A stretch of 64,000 nt of DNA from Clarkia xantiana subsp. parviflora (lineage: Eukaryota; Streptophyta; Magnoliopsida; Myrtales; Onagraceae): contig JAPTYO010000017.1 in assembly GCA_036873135.1 (NCBI GenBank), positions 9,362,001 through 9,426,000 of the forward strand, read 5' to 3'. Shown here piece after piece: positions 12,405-22,990 of the stretch; the stretch's first letter is position 1; each line of letters starts with the position of its first letter. A program made the position numbers and the translations under genes. The notes under the pieces are model-generated. The model saw only the letters and a program-made list of their open reading frames with translations. It had not been told where the DNA came from and searched no databases.

Positions 12405-13735
12405 GTCGCACTTGATCCTTATGGAAGCTTTATAGTGAGACTTCTTTGGCTTGTCAACAAATTGACTTATTCTTTGGACTGAGAAGCTAATGTCTGGTCT
12501 TGTCATGGTAAGATATAGCAATTTACCAATAAGTCTCCTATATAAAGTAGCATCCTCTAATAGCACATCATCAGTGTTGGAGTTGGATGCTTTGTCATAC
12601 TCATGTGTGGTGAGCTTGACATTGAATTCCATAGGAGTTTCAGAAGGCCTTGCAGCCCCTAAGCCAGCCTCCTCAATGAGCTCCATATCATATTTCCTTT
12701 GATTGATCACAAGTCCTTGATTTGATCTTGCAATCTCCAGACCCAAAAAGTACCTAAAGTAACCCAAATCCTTCAATTTGAAGTGTGTGTTTCAATTGAT
12801 TGATCATCTTGGTATTAGAACCAGTGATTAGAAGATCATCAACATAAATTAGTAGAAACACTTTGTCATTACCTTGTATCTCGGTGAACAAGGAATGATC
12901 TGAGGCACATTGTGTGTAACCATTCTTCAATAAGGTTTGGGTGAGCTTGATGTTCCATTGCCTTGAAACTTGTTTAAGGCCATATAGGGACTTCTTAAGC
13001 TTGCATACACGTTTGGTAGACCCCTCAAGAGACTTGGAAGGATCAAAACCTTGGGGGATGTCCATGTATACTTCCTCAGTTAAGTCAACTTGAAGAAAAG
13101 CATTGTTGACATCCATATGGTATAATCCCCAAGATTTGGCAGCTGCCAATGCTAAGATGATCCTCACTGTGTCCATCTTGACCACAGGGGAGAATGTCTC
13201 ATTGAAATCAGTTCCTTCCACTTGAGTGAATCCCTTGGCAACCAATCTTGCCTTATATCTCTCAATGGATCCATCAGAGTTGTACTTGACCTTGAAGACC
13301 CATTTGCAACCAACTGAAGATTTTCCTTGAGGAAGCTCCATTAGTTCCCAAGTGTTGTTGGCTTGAAAGGCTTGTATCTCTTCCTTCATGGCCAGAATCC
13401 AATTGGGATCCTTGATTGCTTGTTTGTAGGAGGTTGGCTCCTTGATTTTGTCAATGGCAGCCAAGAAGCATTTGTATTGAGGACCCAAAGTGTCATAAGA
13501 CACATACCTTTCCATGCCAAAGGTGGCATTGGAACTTGACCTTTGTTGAAGCTCAGCAATCCTTGCACTTCTCCTTGGTGGTGGTGGGTTGAGTTGTGCA
13601 ATTCTAAGACTCCTCCTTAGATTAGAGGGTTATGGTGGATCATCCACAATGGGTGGTTGAGGTGTTGGAATTTGTTGAGGTGGTGGGACTTCATTGATTG
13701 GATTGTATCTTTGTACATCCTCATCAAAGTAAGTT
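12405..13735 (-). pseudogene. copia reverse transcriptase / RNase H start
   Basis: The RT domain is open from 13515 to 12754: KSSVGCKWVFKVKYNSDGSI, RLVAKGFTQVEGTDF, the MDVNNAFLQ catalytic region and the YVDDLLITGSN box near 12835. A frameshift near 12765 moves the frame, which then carries LGYFRYFLGLEIARS, the GKLLYLTMTRPDISF motif and DKPKKSHYKA. Downstream RNase H motifs are lost. The upstream stretch 13516-13735 keeps the Pro-rich linker between integrase and RT, broken by stops. In intact relatives this part copies the element RNA inside virus-like particles. Confidence 0.92.
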
Positions 13736-13740
13736 GGATT

Positions 13741-15299
13741 CTATAGTGGGAAGTCTTCAATGGATTGCTTGGCTCCCAAACAAGATGGAATAAGAGTCTT
13801 TAAAGCATCCTTGAACATGCTAAATGGGAAGATCTCTTCATGAAAGGAAACATCCCTTGAAACATGAAATATTGAGTTGGAAATGTTCATCACAAGGTAT
13901 CCTTTTTGTAAGGTTGAATACCCCATAAGGATGCATGGTTCAGCTCTTGGACTAAACTTGTCATGGTTGTTCAATTTGGTTGCAAAACATAAGCAACCTA
14001 TGATTCTCAAATGATGAAGAGAAGGGGCTTTTCCATATAACACTTCCATAGGTGACTTGAACTTCAAGATAGAGGTGGGTAGCCTGTTGAGCAAGTAACA
14101 AGCATTGAGTATGCAATATCCCCAATGCCTCAATTGCATAGAGGCTTGAAACCTTATAGCTCTAGCAATGTTGAGGATGTCCCTATGCTTGCGTTCAACC
14201 CTGCCATTTTGGTGGTGTATGCACACAACTTGTTTGATGAAGAATTCCAAATTGAAGAAGCAAGTCTTTGCAAACTGAGTTGATGAACTCAGTCCCATTG
14301 TCACTCCTCAAAGTCTTGACCATTGTACCAAATTGATTCTTCACCATGATCAAAAAATTCTTGATGTGCAAGAAAGTATCACTCTTGTGTCTCATCAAAT
14401 AGACCCAAGTTTCCCTTGAATGATCATCAACAATAGTCAAGAAATATTGATTGTTCTTGAAGGTAGGAACCTTGTATGGACCCCATAGATCCATGTGAAT
14501 CAAATCAAAAGGCTTTGAAGCAATTGAATCACTGACTGGAAATGAAAATGTAGATTGCTTTGCAAGAGGACAAATAGTGCATTGTTTGATACAACTATAG
14601 GTCTTATTCAAGCCTAAAACATCCGAATGGTTCAAATATTGTTCTGAGACATGACCCAAACGCCTATGCCATCTCAATACTTCATCCTTATTCCCCAAGC
14701 AAGTAGCTGCTTTCTTCCTTGGGCTTGAAGGCACCACATCCTTCAAGGTGTACAATCCTTTATTCCATTGCCCAATCACCATGGACTTGCCACTCTGGCC
14801 CTGAAGCAACACATGATCACAAGTAAAGATCACTTTGCAATTTAACTGGCTAGGCAACCTAGAAACTGAGATCAAATTGAACTTGAAATCAGGGACCAAG
14901 AGGATGTTAGTCAATGTGAATCCACTTGAGAAAGAGCAAGAACCAACATGGGTCACTCTGCACTTGTGACCATTTGGCAAGTGCACATATTGGTGATCAG
15001 AGTCACTCTTCTTCAAATCATGTAGCCATTCAATTTGATGAGTGATATGGTTAGTTGCACCTGAGTCAACTATCCAAACCATATGATCACTAGATATACC
15101 TGCCATGTTGACATTAGCTTGATCCACATCTTCAAAGCATAGAGGTGTATGATCAAAGTGATCGTCATGGGAAGCAACATGTTGAATTCTTTTGTCAGCT
15201 GTGCCATGGAAGATCCTCTTGTCTTTGGCTGCCACATGCTCAACTGCATTTGAGGTTCCACCATCTTCAACAATGTTTGTTGAGTTCCAATTCCTCTTA
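13741..15299 (-). pseudogene. copia protease and integrase
   Basis: The protease active site is visible as WIVDSGATNHIT (near 15090). It is followed by the GAG-pre-integrase zinc region (LRWHRRLGHVS, then CTICPLAKQ) and the integrase core with the first Asp in IHMDLWGPY, the second in LRSDNGTEF and the Glu in NGRVERKHR. A frameshift near 14215-14225, between HTPP and NGRVERKH, separates the last catalytic Glu from the first two Asp residues. The C-terminal part (FATKLNNHDKFSPRA, CILMGYS) ends at a stop at 13741. Confidence 0.92.
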
Positions 15300-16236
15300 G
15301 GAGCATTTGGATTGCTTTGATGGATTGGATGATCATATGGGTAGCCATGCTTGGTGTAGCAAACATCCTCATTGTGACCCCTCTTGCCACAATAGGTGCA
15401 AGTAGGAAGTGGTTTGCCTCTTGAAGCATTGAAGTTCCTCTGCCTCTTCCAATGCCATTGCCTCTTCCAAAACCTCTACCCCTTGCATATCCTCTTCCAC
15501 TGCCTCTATCTCCTCCATAAGATGGATTCTTCCCAGTGAACAAGGCAGTTGCCTCACCCACATCACCAATGGAACCAGAGATGGTCCTTTGGCTCTCTTC
15601 TTGTACTAACACAGAGAAGGCAATGCTAAGGGTAGGAAGGGGCTGCCTCATAAGCAAGTTGCTTCTAATGTGTCCATAGGAATCATTTAGCCCCAAGAGA
15701 AATTCCATCAACTTCTGCTTCTCTTTGTATTCATTGACAATGACAATGTTCCCAGCACATTGGAGAACCAAATCATTAATGGAAGCAAGAACATCCCATA
15801 GTTGCTTCATCTTGGCAAAGTATTCAGTGATTGAGAGCACACCTTGAGATGTTTGGTAAATCTCCCTTGTTAATTGAAAGATTTGAGTGCCATCCACTTT
15901 GTCAAACATCTCCTTTAAGTCATTCCAAATGGAAGAAGCAGTAGGGTTGTAGATCAAGGCATTGACCAAATCCTTGGCCACAGTGTTCCTTAACCATGCC
16001 TTGACAATTGCATTTGCCCTATCCCATCTCACCCTATCATTGACACCAACATCCAATCTTGTGAATGTGCCATCTATAAAACCAAGCTTATTCTTAACCA
16101 ACAAGCCTTCCCTGATGGAGGTGCTCCAAACATGATAGTTGGATGTTCCTTGAAGCTGAAAAGGAATGAGCATATGGCCAGTGGTGTCTGAGGGGTGAAT
16201 GTATAGGGGATCATCAACATTGGTTTCCTGAGCCAT
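15300..16236 (-). pseudogene. copia Gag with CCHC zinc knuckle
   Basis: Starts MAQETNVDDPLYIHPSD at 16236, a plant copia Gag start. It continues with GTSNYHVWSTSIREGLL, NKLGFIDG and the UBN2-type body (WNDLKEMFDKVDGT, FAKMKQLWDVL), then a Gly-Arg-rich RGRGFGRGNG linker. The zinc knuckle CTYCGKRGHNEDVC lies at about 15350-15400 in another frame, so a frameshift near 15435 separates it from the body. In the family Gag packages the element RNA. Confidence 0.9.
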
Positions 16237-16972
16237 CTTGCAAGCAAATTAACACAAGGAGCTTGAAGATTCAAAGCAGGGGAAATTCAGATGCAAAGAA
16301 TTCCAAAGAAAAACGCACACAAGGTTTGCACTAGCAACAAAACTAGCACACCAAGTTTGTTGAGAGTAAGACAAATTCCAGCTCACTCTTTAGTACAATC
16401 CGTACTACTCCGCAACAAATTACCCCAAGTTCAATGTTCACAAATCACTAGGAATGGATTAGGATCAATCCTCCATTGAAGAAAGCTTTGAATTCTTCAA
16501 GGTATGTAGTGAAAACTCGAAGAAGGCACAATGACTCCTCAGCCGAGCAAGGTGTATGCAAACAATGTAACGTAGGGGAATCACAACTTCCAAGCAGTAG
16601 GCGCAGCTTGAACAAGCTCAGAATTCACACCCAAATCCAGGGAAACAAAGCAAATCCCATATATAACAAGAACAATCACGCAATCAGCTCAACAAGGCTG
16701 AAATCAACAAGAACTAAGCAAACTAGTACTAAGGCATGTTGGCTATCCTTAGTCTATGATCAGCTTTGGCTAGTGGTGTGATTTCTTGAAATTTTACTTA
16801 CTTGACATCCATTCTTGCACAAGAAATGGAAATTTCAAGCTGAGATGAAGATTCACGAAGCTTATCTTGTAAGGCTATACAAGAACAAGGTGAACTTTGA
16901 GGCCAATGTTGAAGAAGATCAAGTTTCTTCAACTAGATGAATACGCCGCCATTAGGGATGGCTCTGATACCA
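16237..16972 (-). other. copia leader and primer binding site
   Basis: The reverse complement of 16959-16972 reads TGGTATCAGAGCCA (initiator Met-tRNA type). The ~720 bp from there to the Gag start is untranslated leader. The LTR expected immediately beyond 16972 is absent. Confidence 0.8.
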
Positions 16973-16984
16973 TATAAGCTTGAA

Positions 16985-17570
16985 TCATACTCTATATGTG
17001 CCCTCCGAGAGCCAATCTCTTGAAAAGAGTCGACGCCCCCAAGAGCGTATCTTGCTGACTAACACTGTGCCATCCGGGAGCCAATCCTGTGAAAAGTTCC
17101 GTGCCCTCCGGGAGCCAATCCTGTGAAAAGTTCTGTGCCCTCCGGGAGCCAATACTATGAAAAATTATGTGCCCTCCAGGAGCCAATCCTGTGAAAAGTT
17201 ATGTGCCCTCCGAGAGCCAATCTCGCGAAAAGATTCGACGCCCCCAATAGTGTATCTTGTTGACTAACTCTGTGCCATCCAGGAGCCAATCCTGTGAAAA
17301 GTTCTGTGCCCTCCAAGAGCCAATCTCGTGAAAAGATTCAACGCCCCCAAGAGCGTATCTTGTTGACTAACTCTGTGCCATCCGGGAGCCAATCCTGTGA
17401 AAAGTTATGTGCCCTCCGAAAGCCAATCTCGTGAAAAGATTCGACGCCCCCAAGAGAGTATCTTGTTGACTTATTCTGTGCCATCCGGGAGCCCATCCTG
17501 TGAATAGTTCTGTGCCCTCCGGGTGCCAATCCCGTGAAAAGATTCTACGCCCCTAGGAGCGTATCCTAAA
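16985..17570. repeat. Minisatellite, GCCCTCCGGGAGCCAATC-type units
   Basis: Roughly fifteen units of 36-40 bp, each with TGTGCC(A/C)TCCGGGAGCC followed by AATCCTGTGAAAAG. Every few units are separated by a second motif (CGACGCCCCCAAGAGCGTAT, with TTGTTGACTAA), giving a higher-order pattern. Confidence 0.9.
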
Positions 17571-18005
17571 GCGATCTTTACATCATCCACAAGAGTATAC
17601 CACGAGAATTTTTTTTTACAAGGCAATGATATATGATATGAGAAACATACAAGTTTGTTCATGATGAGATCACATGTATCATAAGAAAGGAATGACAAAA
17701 ATCAAGTGGAGTAATGAAAGGAAACTCCGACAAAAGAGAAGAAACACGACAATAGGCAAACAAATCACAAGTCATACAAAACGACTTTTGAAGAAGACTC
17801 GCCTTACAAGTCGCACAAGGCAACCTCCGACAAACCTTACTGTCTTGCATGTCGCCCTCGCGTGACCTATGCTCACATCCTACTTGAACATCGTCAAGCA
17901 AACTCAAGAAATGGAAATACAAAAAGCATAAAGGATACAACATCCGACAAGACAAAACACGGGAAAAAACCCGACAAGTATAGCCTAAACAAAAGGAAAC
18001 TATAG

Positions 18006-18185
18006 CAACAAAGTGGCTATCATGTCCACACACCAAGAGGTGGCTATCATGTCCACACACCAAGAGGTGGCTATCATGTCCACATACTAAGAGGTGGCTA
18101 TCATGTCCACACACTGCAAGGTGGCTATCATGTCCACATACCAAGAGGTGGTTATCAGGTCTACACATCAAAAAACGGCTATCAA
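18006..18185. repeat. 30-bp tandem repeat, GTGGCTATCATGTCCACA units
   Basis: About six directly repeated units of 29-30 bp (GTGGCTATCATGTCCACACA followed by CCAAGAG), degenerating to the right. They are contiguous without unique spacers. Confidence 0.9.
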
Positions 18186-18441
18186 GTATACACATCGCGA
18201 GGATACTTTCACAACAACGAACATCAAAAGGCTATGCCTAACCATAGAAGGAGATTAAAACAAAGGGAAAACAATACCCTTCATACGCTCATCAAAGGTC
18301 TGCACTTATATTTCAACCTTCCAGGATGATACCAGGTAGGATACGTCCTCATTATAAAGACAACCTCTATATTTCACGAAATCAACCATAAAGCGGAGAA
18401 TCACAACAATCACTATCGGGGGCATATAACGAAACGATCCC

Positions 18442-19142
18442 TGTTGGATCACGGTGAAACTCCGGTACGATCTTTGACGGTGATCCGAGCTCCTTCGCTC
18501 CACGTAATCCTGCAAGAGGGGATAGACCGGGCGGTGACCCAGAATCCCTCTCCGATGCTTAAATGAGTATCTCGTATGAACTGGCAAGCAGCAATCTCAA
18601 AGAGTGTATATCAAAACGTAATGTGTTCTGAGGTAACCTCTGCCCTTTTATAGGCGAAGAGGTACCTCAGTTACCTGGTGAACCGTTGGGGTGGTTAGCC
18701 CATATTCCGCGTATCTCGGGCACGATCCCGCCTATCTAGGCCATGATCTCGCTTATCTCGGCCACGCTCCGCGTATCTCGGCCACGATCCCCTCGCTTAT
18801 CTCGACCACGCTCCGCGTATCTCGGCCTCAACCTCTAATAGCAAGTCCCGACTAATATCGGGGACTCCAGAGTTATCTCATTGTGTCACCGCTCGGGGCC
18901 CCACGTCATCATGACAGGGCCAATCATTCTTAGGGATTCATCATCGGGGCCTACTTAAAGGCATCTCATCGGGAGCATCCAGCTCACCCATCGGGACCGA
19001 CTCTGTCGGGACCCTTCATCATCGGGACTCCCTCTGTCGGGACCCTTCGCCTTGGTCTTCTTGACCTCCATTTAGGGCCCAGTGGACCTATTCACCGTTT
19101 CCTCGCCGTTAAAGGGCCTAACGGCCATAGCGAAACCCATCA
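18442..19142 (-). repeat. 3' LTR of element A (701 bp)
   Basis: On minus it starts TGATGGGTTTCGC and ends GATCCAACA. A TATA box TATAAAAG sits at 18662-18655. The U3 part contains a minisatellite of units like CGCGTATCTCGGCCACG (18704-18835). Confidence 0.95.
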
Positions 19143-19156
19143 TTTGCCCCCAAGAC
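19143..19156 (-). other. Polypurine tract of element A
   Basis: On minus TCTTGGGGGCAAA directly precedes the TGATGGG start of the 3' LTR. The same tract is found in element C. Confidence 0.85.
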
Positions 19157-19299
19157 ATGAGGCACTTACAGTTCGTCGTGTCTTTCAACTCCCGACCTTT
19201 CCACATCAGAGTCGGGGACCTTTCCCTTGATACAGTCACTTGATACAAATCTTCTCGTTCACGTTTCCTCGATGCCTTGAGGATAACCACCAAATCCGA

Positions 19300-19532
19300 G
19301 AAGACTCCTCGGTTCCCCTGCCATTAAATGCAGCAGATAACGAAGCGACGTCTTTGGCACCCGTGCCTGATTTTTCGCGCCTGCTTTTTCTGAAAAAGTG
19401 CTTTTCAGGCCGTTTCATCATTACACCCGTTGCCCTTCTGCACGTTTCATCTCAACGGCTCAGATCAAAACGCTTCGACTTCGACGATTCAGATTAGAAC
19501 GTCCTTTCGACTGTCCTCTTCTCCTATAAAAC
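19300..19532 (+). promoter_or_regulatory. Putative promoter of the antisense gene of A
   Basis: TATAAAAC lies at 19525-19532, 170 bp before the proposed ATG. Blocks shared with element C upstream of its TATA box: CATTAAATGC, TTCTGAAAAAG, CAACGG followed by CAGATCAA, and CGACGAT followed by CAGATTA or CAAGATTA. Conservation of non-coding blocks plus a TATA box on the strand opposite to pol suggests an independent promoter. No transcript start was seen. Confidence 0.6.
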
Positions 19533-19702
19533 CCTAACCCTGGGCACAGTTTCCCTTTTACTGTTTCTGAAATTCCAAAAGCTCTCTGCAACTTTGAGAA
19601 CTCAAGCTCTGCGATTTCGAAGACTCAAGTGCTTCTCCGACCTCCTGTTCTCCGAACAACTTTCCGGCAACCTTCAGATCATCCTTCCTACCTCAAGTCA
19701 TC

Positions 19703-22411
19703 ATGTCTGGTAAGAATTTCTTCCTCGTGGCTCGTATATCTTTTCCTTCATCTTTTCTTAGTTTGTTTGCAATTTTCTGAAAAACCCAATGTGCCTTTCC
19801 TTGCCGTGGCTGATTTTCAGACAGTGGATCTAGTTCCGAGGGGAGAAAGCCCTTCAATTTCGACTATGCTCTCAACGAGATTTCCAGCACTGCTTACGAT
19901 GCAGCTCTCCGGGAGGGATGCATCACCTCTACCTGGGAACCTCGCTTCCCGTATCCTTGGCCCCGCCTCTCGAGTAACCTTGAGGTTACCCGTCCCCGGA
20001 AAGGGGAGGTATTTGTCTCTACGGGGCAAATATCGGCGGGGATTAGATTCCCCTTCTGTGGCAACCTGGTCGAGATGTGCCAACACTACAAGACGCATTC
20101 AACCACTTTCTCTCCTCACACCATCCGCCTATGGAACGCCTTCCAGGTCCTCTGCTTCCGACAGAAGTGGGTTTACAGCCTCAAGCTCTTCAGAACCTTC
20201 TACGGGATGAAGTGCAACGAGGCGAGGTTTGTGCCTTCTACCCCCGGATGCCCAAGTGGAACAAGACGCAACTCGCGTTGTGCAGCTAGACCAATGACAC
20301 CTAGAAGGTTGTCAAGGGTCGGGGACTCCTGATCGACACGGGGTCTGATAACAGTGGGTGGAAGAGGAGCTACTTCTTCATCCAGAAATCTTCAATCCCG
20401 TGGCCCCGATGGGAGGTGGAAGCGGACTCTCCTCCCGCTTACCACACCTACTCTGATGAAGACTTCCAGACCCTTCATCTCATCCAACTTTACCGATGGG
20501 GGGAGTCCTATACTCCCCTTGATGCCAATTCTTTAGTGGAGCGGGACCTGGTGAATTCCGGGATCCGACTCCTCGACATAGTCTCCGGGGGTCAACTCTT
20601 CGACGGCCCCTCCAATATGGTTTCTTGGGTAACGTCTCTAATCTCTGTTTTTCACTGTTTGCAGCTAAGAAGGTATCCGTGCTAACCAATCTGATCCTTA
20701 AGCAGGGGGAGACCTACGCTGTCCACCCCGCGCGGAAGAGGAAGTCGGCCAAAAAAGCTGCTGCTCCGTCGGGATCTCCTTCCGCGGAGAGGACAAAGAG
20801 GAGCCGTGTGGAAGTGGACAAACTCTTCGATGTCCAGAACGCTGAAGAAGGTAAAAAGCTCCGTCTAGCTATTAAATCGTACAGGAAGCTAGTTCCGAAG
20901 GAGTTGATCCCTTCGACCATGGAGGCCCGCATCGCCGATGTCAAACGTGTCCTCCGAGGGGAAACTCCTCGTGTCCTGAAGGCGGGCTACTACAACTACC
21001 GCGGGAAGGACCAATATGTTTCTCGGCGCATCGTTTGGTGTAAGGGCCCTAACGAACTTCCTAATTATGTTTCTGAAGCCTCTCGTCCTCTAGGTGCAGG
21101 TCACTCGGGAGCTCCGTCGGGTGCTGGAGCTTCAGCAGGTGCACCACCTTCAGCAGGGGCGCCTCCTTCAGCAGGGGCACCACTTTTCTCTGGTGGAGAG
21201 ACCCCGACCGGCGATCAATTTCGTCGGGTGGAGAACCTGGACTCCTCCGAGGAGACTGACGAGGGTGGCTCCTTGATTCCTCGTCGGAGGGCGGGGCAGT
21301 CCCCACTGAAACCAACCTCCAAGGGGCTGCCCCCTCGCCTTCTTCACAACAACAGCGACAACCGTCGCCCATCCATGACTTCACTCCTTCCCCAGCCCGG
21401 GGTGAGTCGGAGGCACGCCCCTCCACGACCCGAGTCGGCCCTTCTCCTCTCCCCCTCGACGGGAGTTTTTACAAGGTCTTGGACCCCGCACAGAAGGATG
21501 CTCCCTGGACCCCGATCCAAACGCTGCAAGGGGTCCAGCTTCGACAGGGGGACACGTACCCAGAGCTGGCTTCACATCTGCTAGCAGGCTCAATCCTGCC
21601 CACTATGAGGTATCCGATTTCCTTGGATCGGGAGGACATCCGCCGGGATGTTCAAGAGATGTCCATGCGTCGGATAGAGGTAAGACTTTCACTTTTCTCG
21701 CCATCATCAATAAGACCGGTTGCTCATCTGCTAACACTTCTCTCCCTTCCTTCGCAGGAGATGGGGGACATCAACCGTTTCCTGGGGTACATCTTCGCCT
21801 TCGAGGAGGCCCGCAGTCATAGCTAAGCTTGAGGAGGATCTCGCGGCCTCCGAGTCTTCACGGGGAAAACTGGCCAAGGAGCAGGCCATCCTCGACCGAA
21901 AGACTCGGGACCTCCAAAAGCAGGTTCGTGACTTCGAGGGGCTCCTGAAGCGGGAGCGGCAGGAGCGGCGGATTGCTGAGGACAAACTTGTCCTTGAAAA
22001 GAAGGCTCTGGAGGAGCAAATCGCTGAGGTTCCTGCGCAACTGGTCGCAGCCGAAACCAAGGGCCGGGAGGATTATCGGAGGTCCGAAGACTTCCAAGCG
22101 GATGCAGTGATGTTCTGTAGCGCGGAGGTGGAGAACACCCTCTTCAACGCAGTCGAGGAACTCCACCTGGAGTATGGCGACGCCATCAACTTCGACAAAT
22201 CTCCGTCTCTCGCTCCCTTCGCGAAGAAATACTTTGCCCTCTCGGAGGAGAGTGATGAGGGGAGCACCCCCGCGGTTGTTGAAGAAATGGCGGAGCCTCC
22301 AAGTGCCGACGCCCCGATAATCGACCCTCCAGCAGCTGAACCTGTGGAGCCTTCTGCCACAGATCTTGTGGACCCTGCTCCCCTGATGCCGCCGACAAGG
22401 ACCAAGCCTAA
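19703..22411 (+). pseudogene. Antisense accessory gene of A (Transposase_28-like), spliced
   Basis: Lies antisense to pol, between integrase and the 3' LTR. Proposed exons: 19703-19709 (ATGTCTG), 19821-20628, 20706-21679 and 21758-22411. All three introns have GT...AG ends: 111, 77 and 78 nt. Exon 2 carries NEISSTAYDAALREGCITS, GQISAGIRFPFCGNLVEMC and LFRTFYGMKC, typical of the putative gypsy-type transposon domain (Transposase_28). Exon 3 begins with GETYAVHPARKRKSAKKAA, a basic nuclear-localisation-like patch, then an Ala/Pro-rich linker. Exon 4 encodes a charged coiled coil and the conserved block AEVENTLFNAVEELHLEYGD. Lesions include a frameshift near 20226, a stop at 20287, a short loss near 21812 and an extra C near 22383 that abolishes the natural stop at 22409. 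The function of the family is unknown. Confidence 0.75.
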
Positions 22412-22529
22412 ACGCTTTATCTTTAGAGTCCTTGTATTTTTCCTCATTTTTGTAATCCTCGGGCCTTTGAGCCCTCATTAATATCAGACTATCTTAGTTC
22501 TGATTTTCCATTGCACTTCTCAAAGCGAC

Positions 22530-22990
22530 TTTCCACACATCACTTAAGACGGTTTAATCGTGCTAACTAAGGCAATTCAATCCGCATCACTTAAGACGAC
22601 TTAACCACTTGCGCCACCTAAGGCGACTTAATATCGTGCACCACTTAAGGCGACTTTCCAATACTTAGAATAAATCCAAGAATCATGCATCACTTAAGAC
22701 GACTTAATCTCGTGCATCACTTAAGACGACTTTCTCTCGTGCACCACTTAAGGCGACTTTTTCTCGTGCACCACTCAAGGCGTCTTAACAACACTTAGAA
22801 TAAATCTAAGAATAATCTGATCGGAAGCAACCTCTTTATTCATTGATGGCACAAAATTTGCTTACATCGAATCAAACGATAAATAATTTACACCACTTAA
22901 GGCGATTTTACATCGGGCACCACTTAAGGCGACTTTTCATCGGGCATCACTTAAGGCGATTTTACATCAAGCATGACATTTCTTCAAGTG
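22530..22990. repeat. CTTAAG-centred tandem repeats between pol and antisense gene of A
   Basis: About eleven units of 20-30 bp with the core CA(C/T)CACTTAAG(G/A)CGACTT, interrupted by a TTAGAATAAATC(T/C)AAGAAT motif. They sit between the convergent 3' ends of pol and the antisense gene. Similar arrays are at 55847-56460 and 62640-63250. Confidence 0.9.

Larger units (their letters stand above)
12387..16972 (-). mobile_element. Ty1/copia retrotransposon without LTRs
   Basis: Minus-strand order is primer site (16972-16959), leader, Gag, protease, integrase, RT and the start of RNase H, the copia order. The element breaks off inside RNase H at about 12390-12415, where it joins the CACTA remnant. 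On the other side the sequence right of the primer site is a gypsy minisatellite rather than an LTR. Both LTRs are therefore missing, so it cannot be dated by LTR comparison or transpose. Confidence 0.92.
16985..18441 (+). mobile_element. Left-hand part of gypsy element E (hypervariable repeat region)
   Basis: Two minisatellites and spacer DNA, with no coding domain, end at the ATCCC duplication (18437-18441) where element A is inserted. I assign it to E because the sequence beyond A (28639 onward) leads in the same direction to an antisense gene, a plus-strand polypurine tract and a plus-strand LTR. Tat elements usually carry such repeat arrays between pol and the 3' LTR. The pol part of E is missing. 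Short minus-strand frames over the repeats are by-products of the repeats. Confidence 0.5.

Noticed and set aside
18006..18185. CRISPR-like direct repeats
   Set aside because: The ~30-bp units are contiguous, without unique spacers, and lie in plant retrotransposon DNA; this is a minisatellite.
17659..18195. 178-codon minus frame with repeated CGHDSHLLV text
   Set aside because: It is a translation of the 30-bp minisatellite; no start context or family.
20629..20664. 36-nt ultra-short intron in the antisense gene
   Set aside because: Removing 36 nt leads to a stop in both A and C; the 77-nt intron keeps the frame in both.
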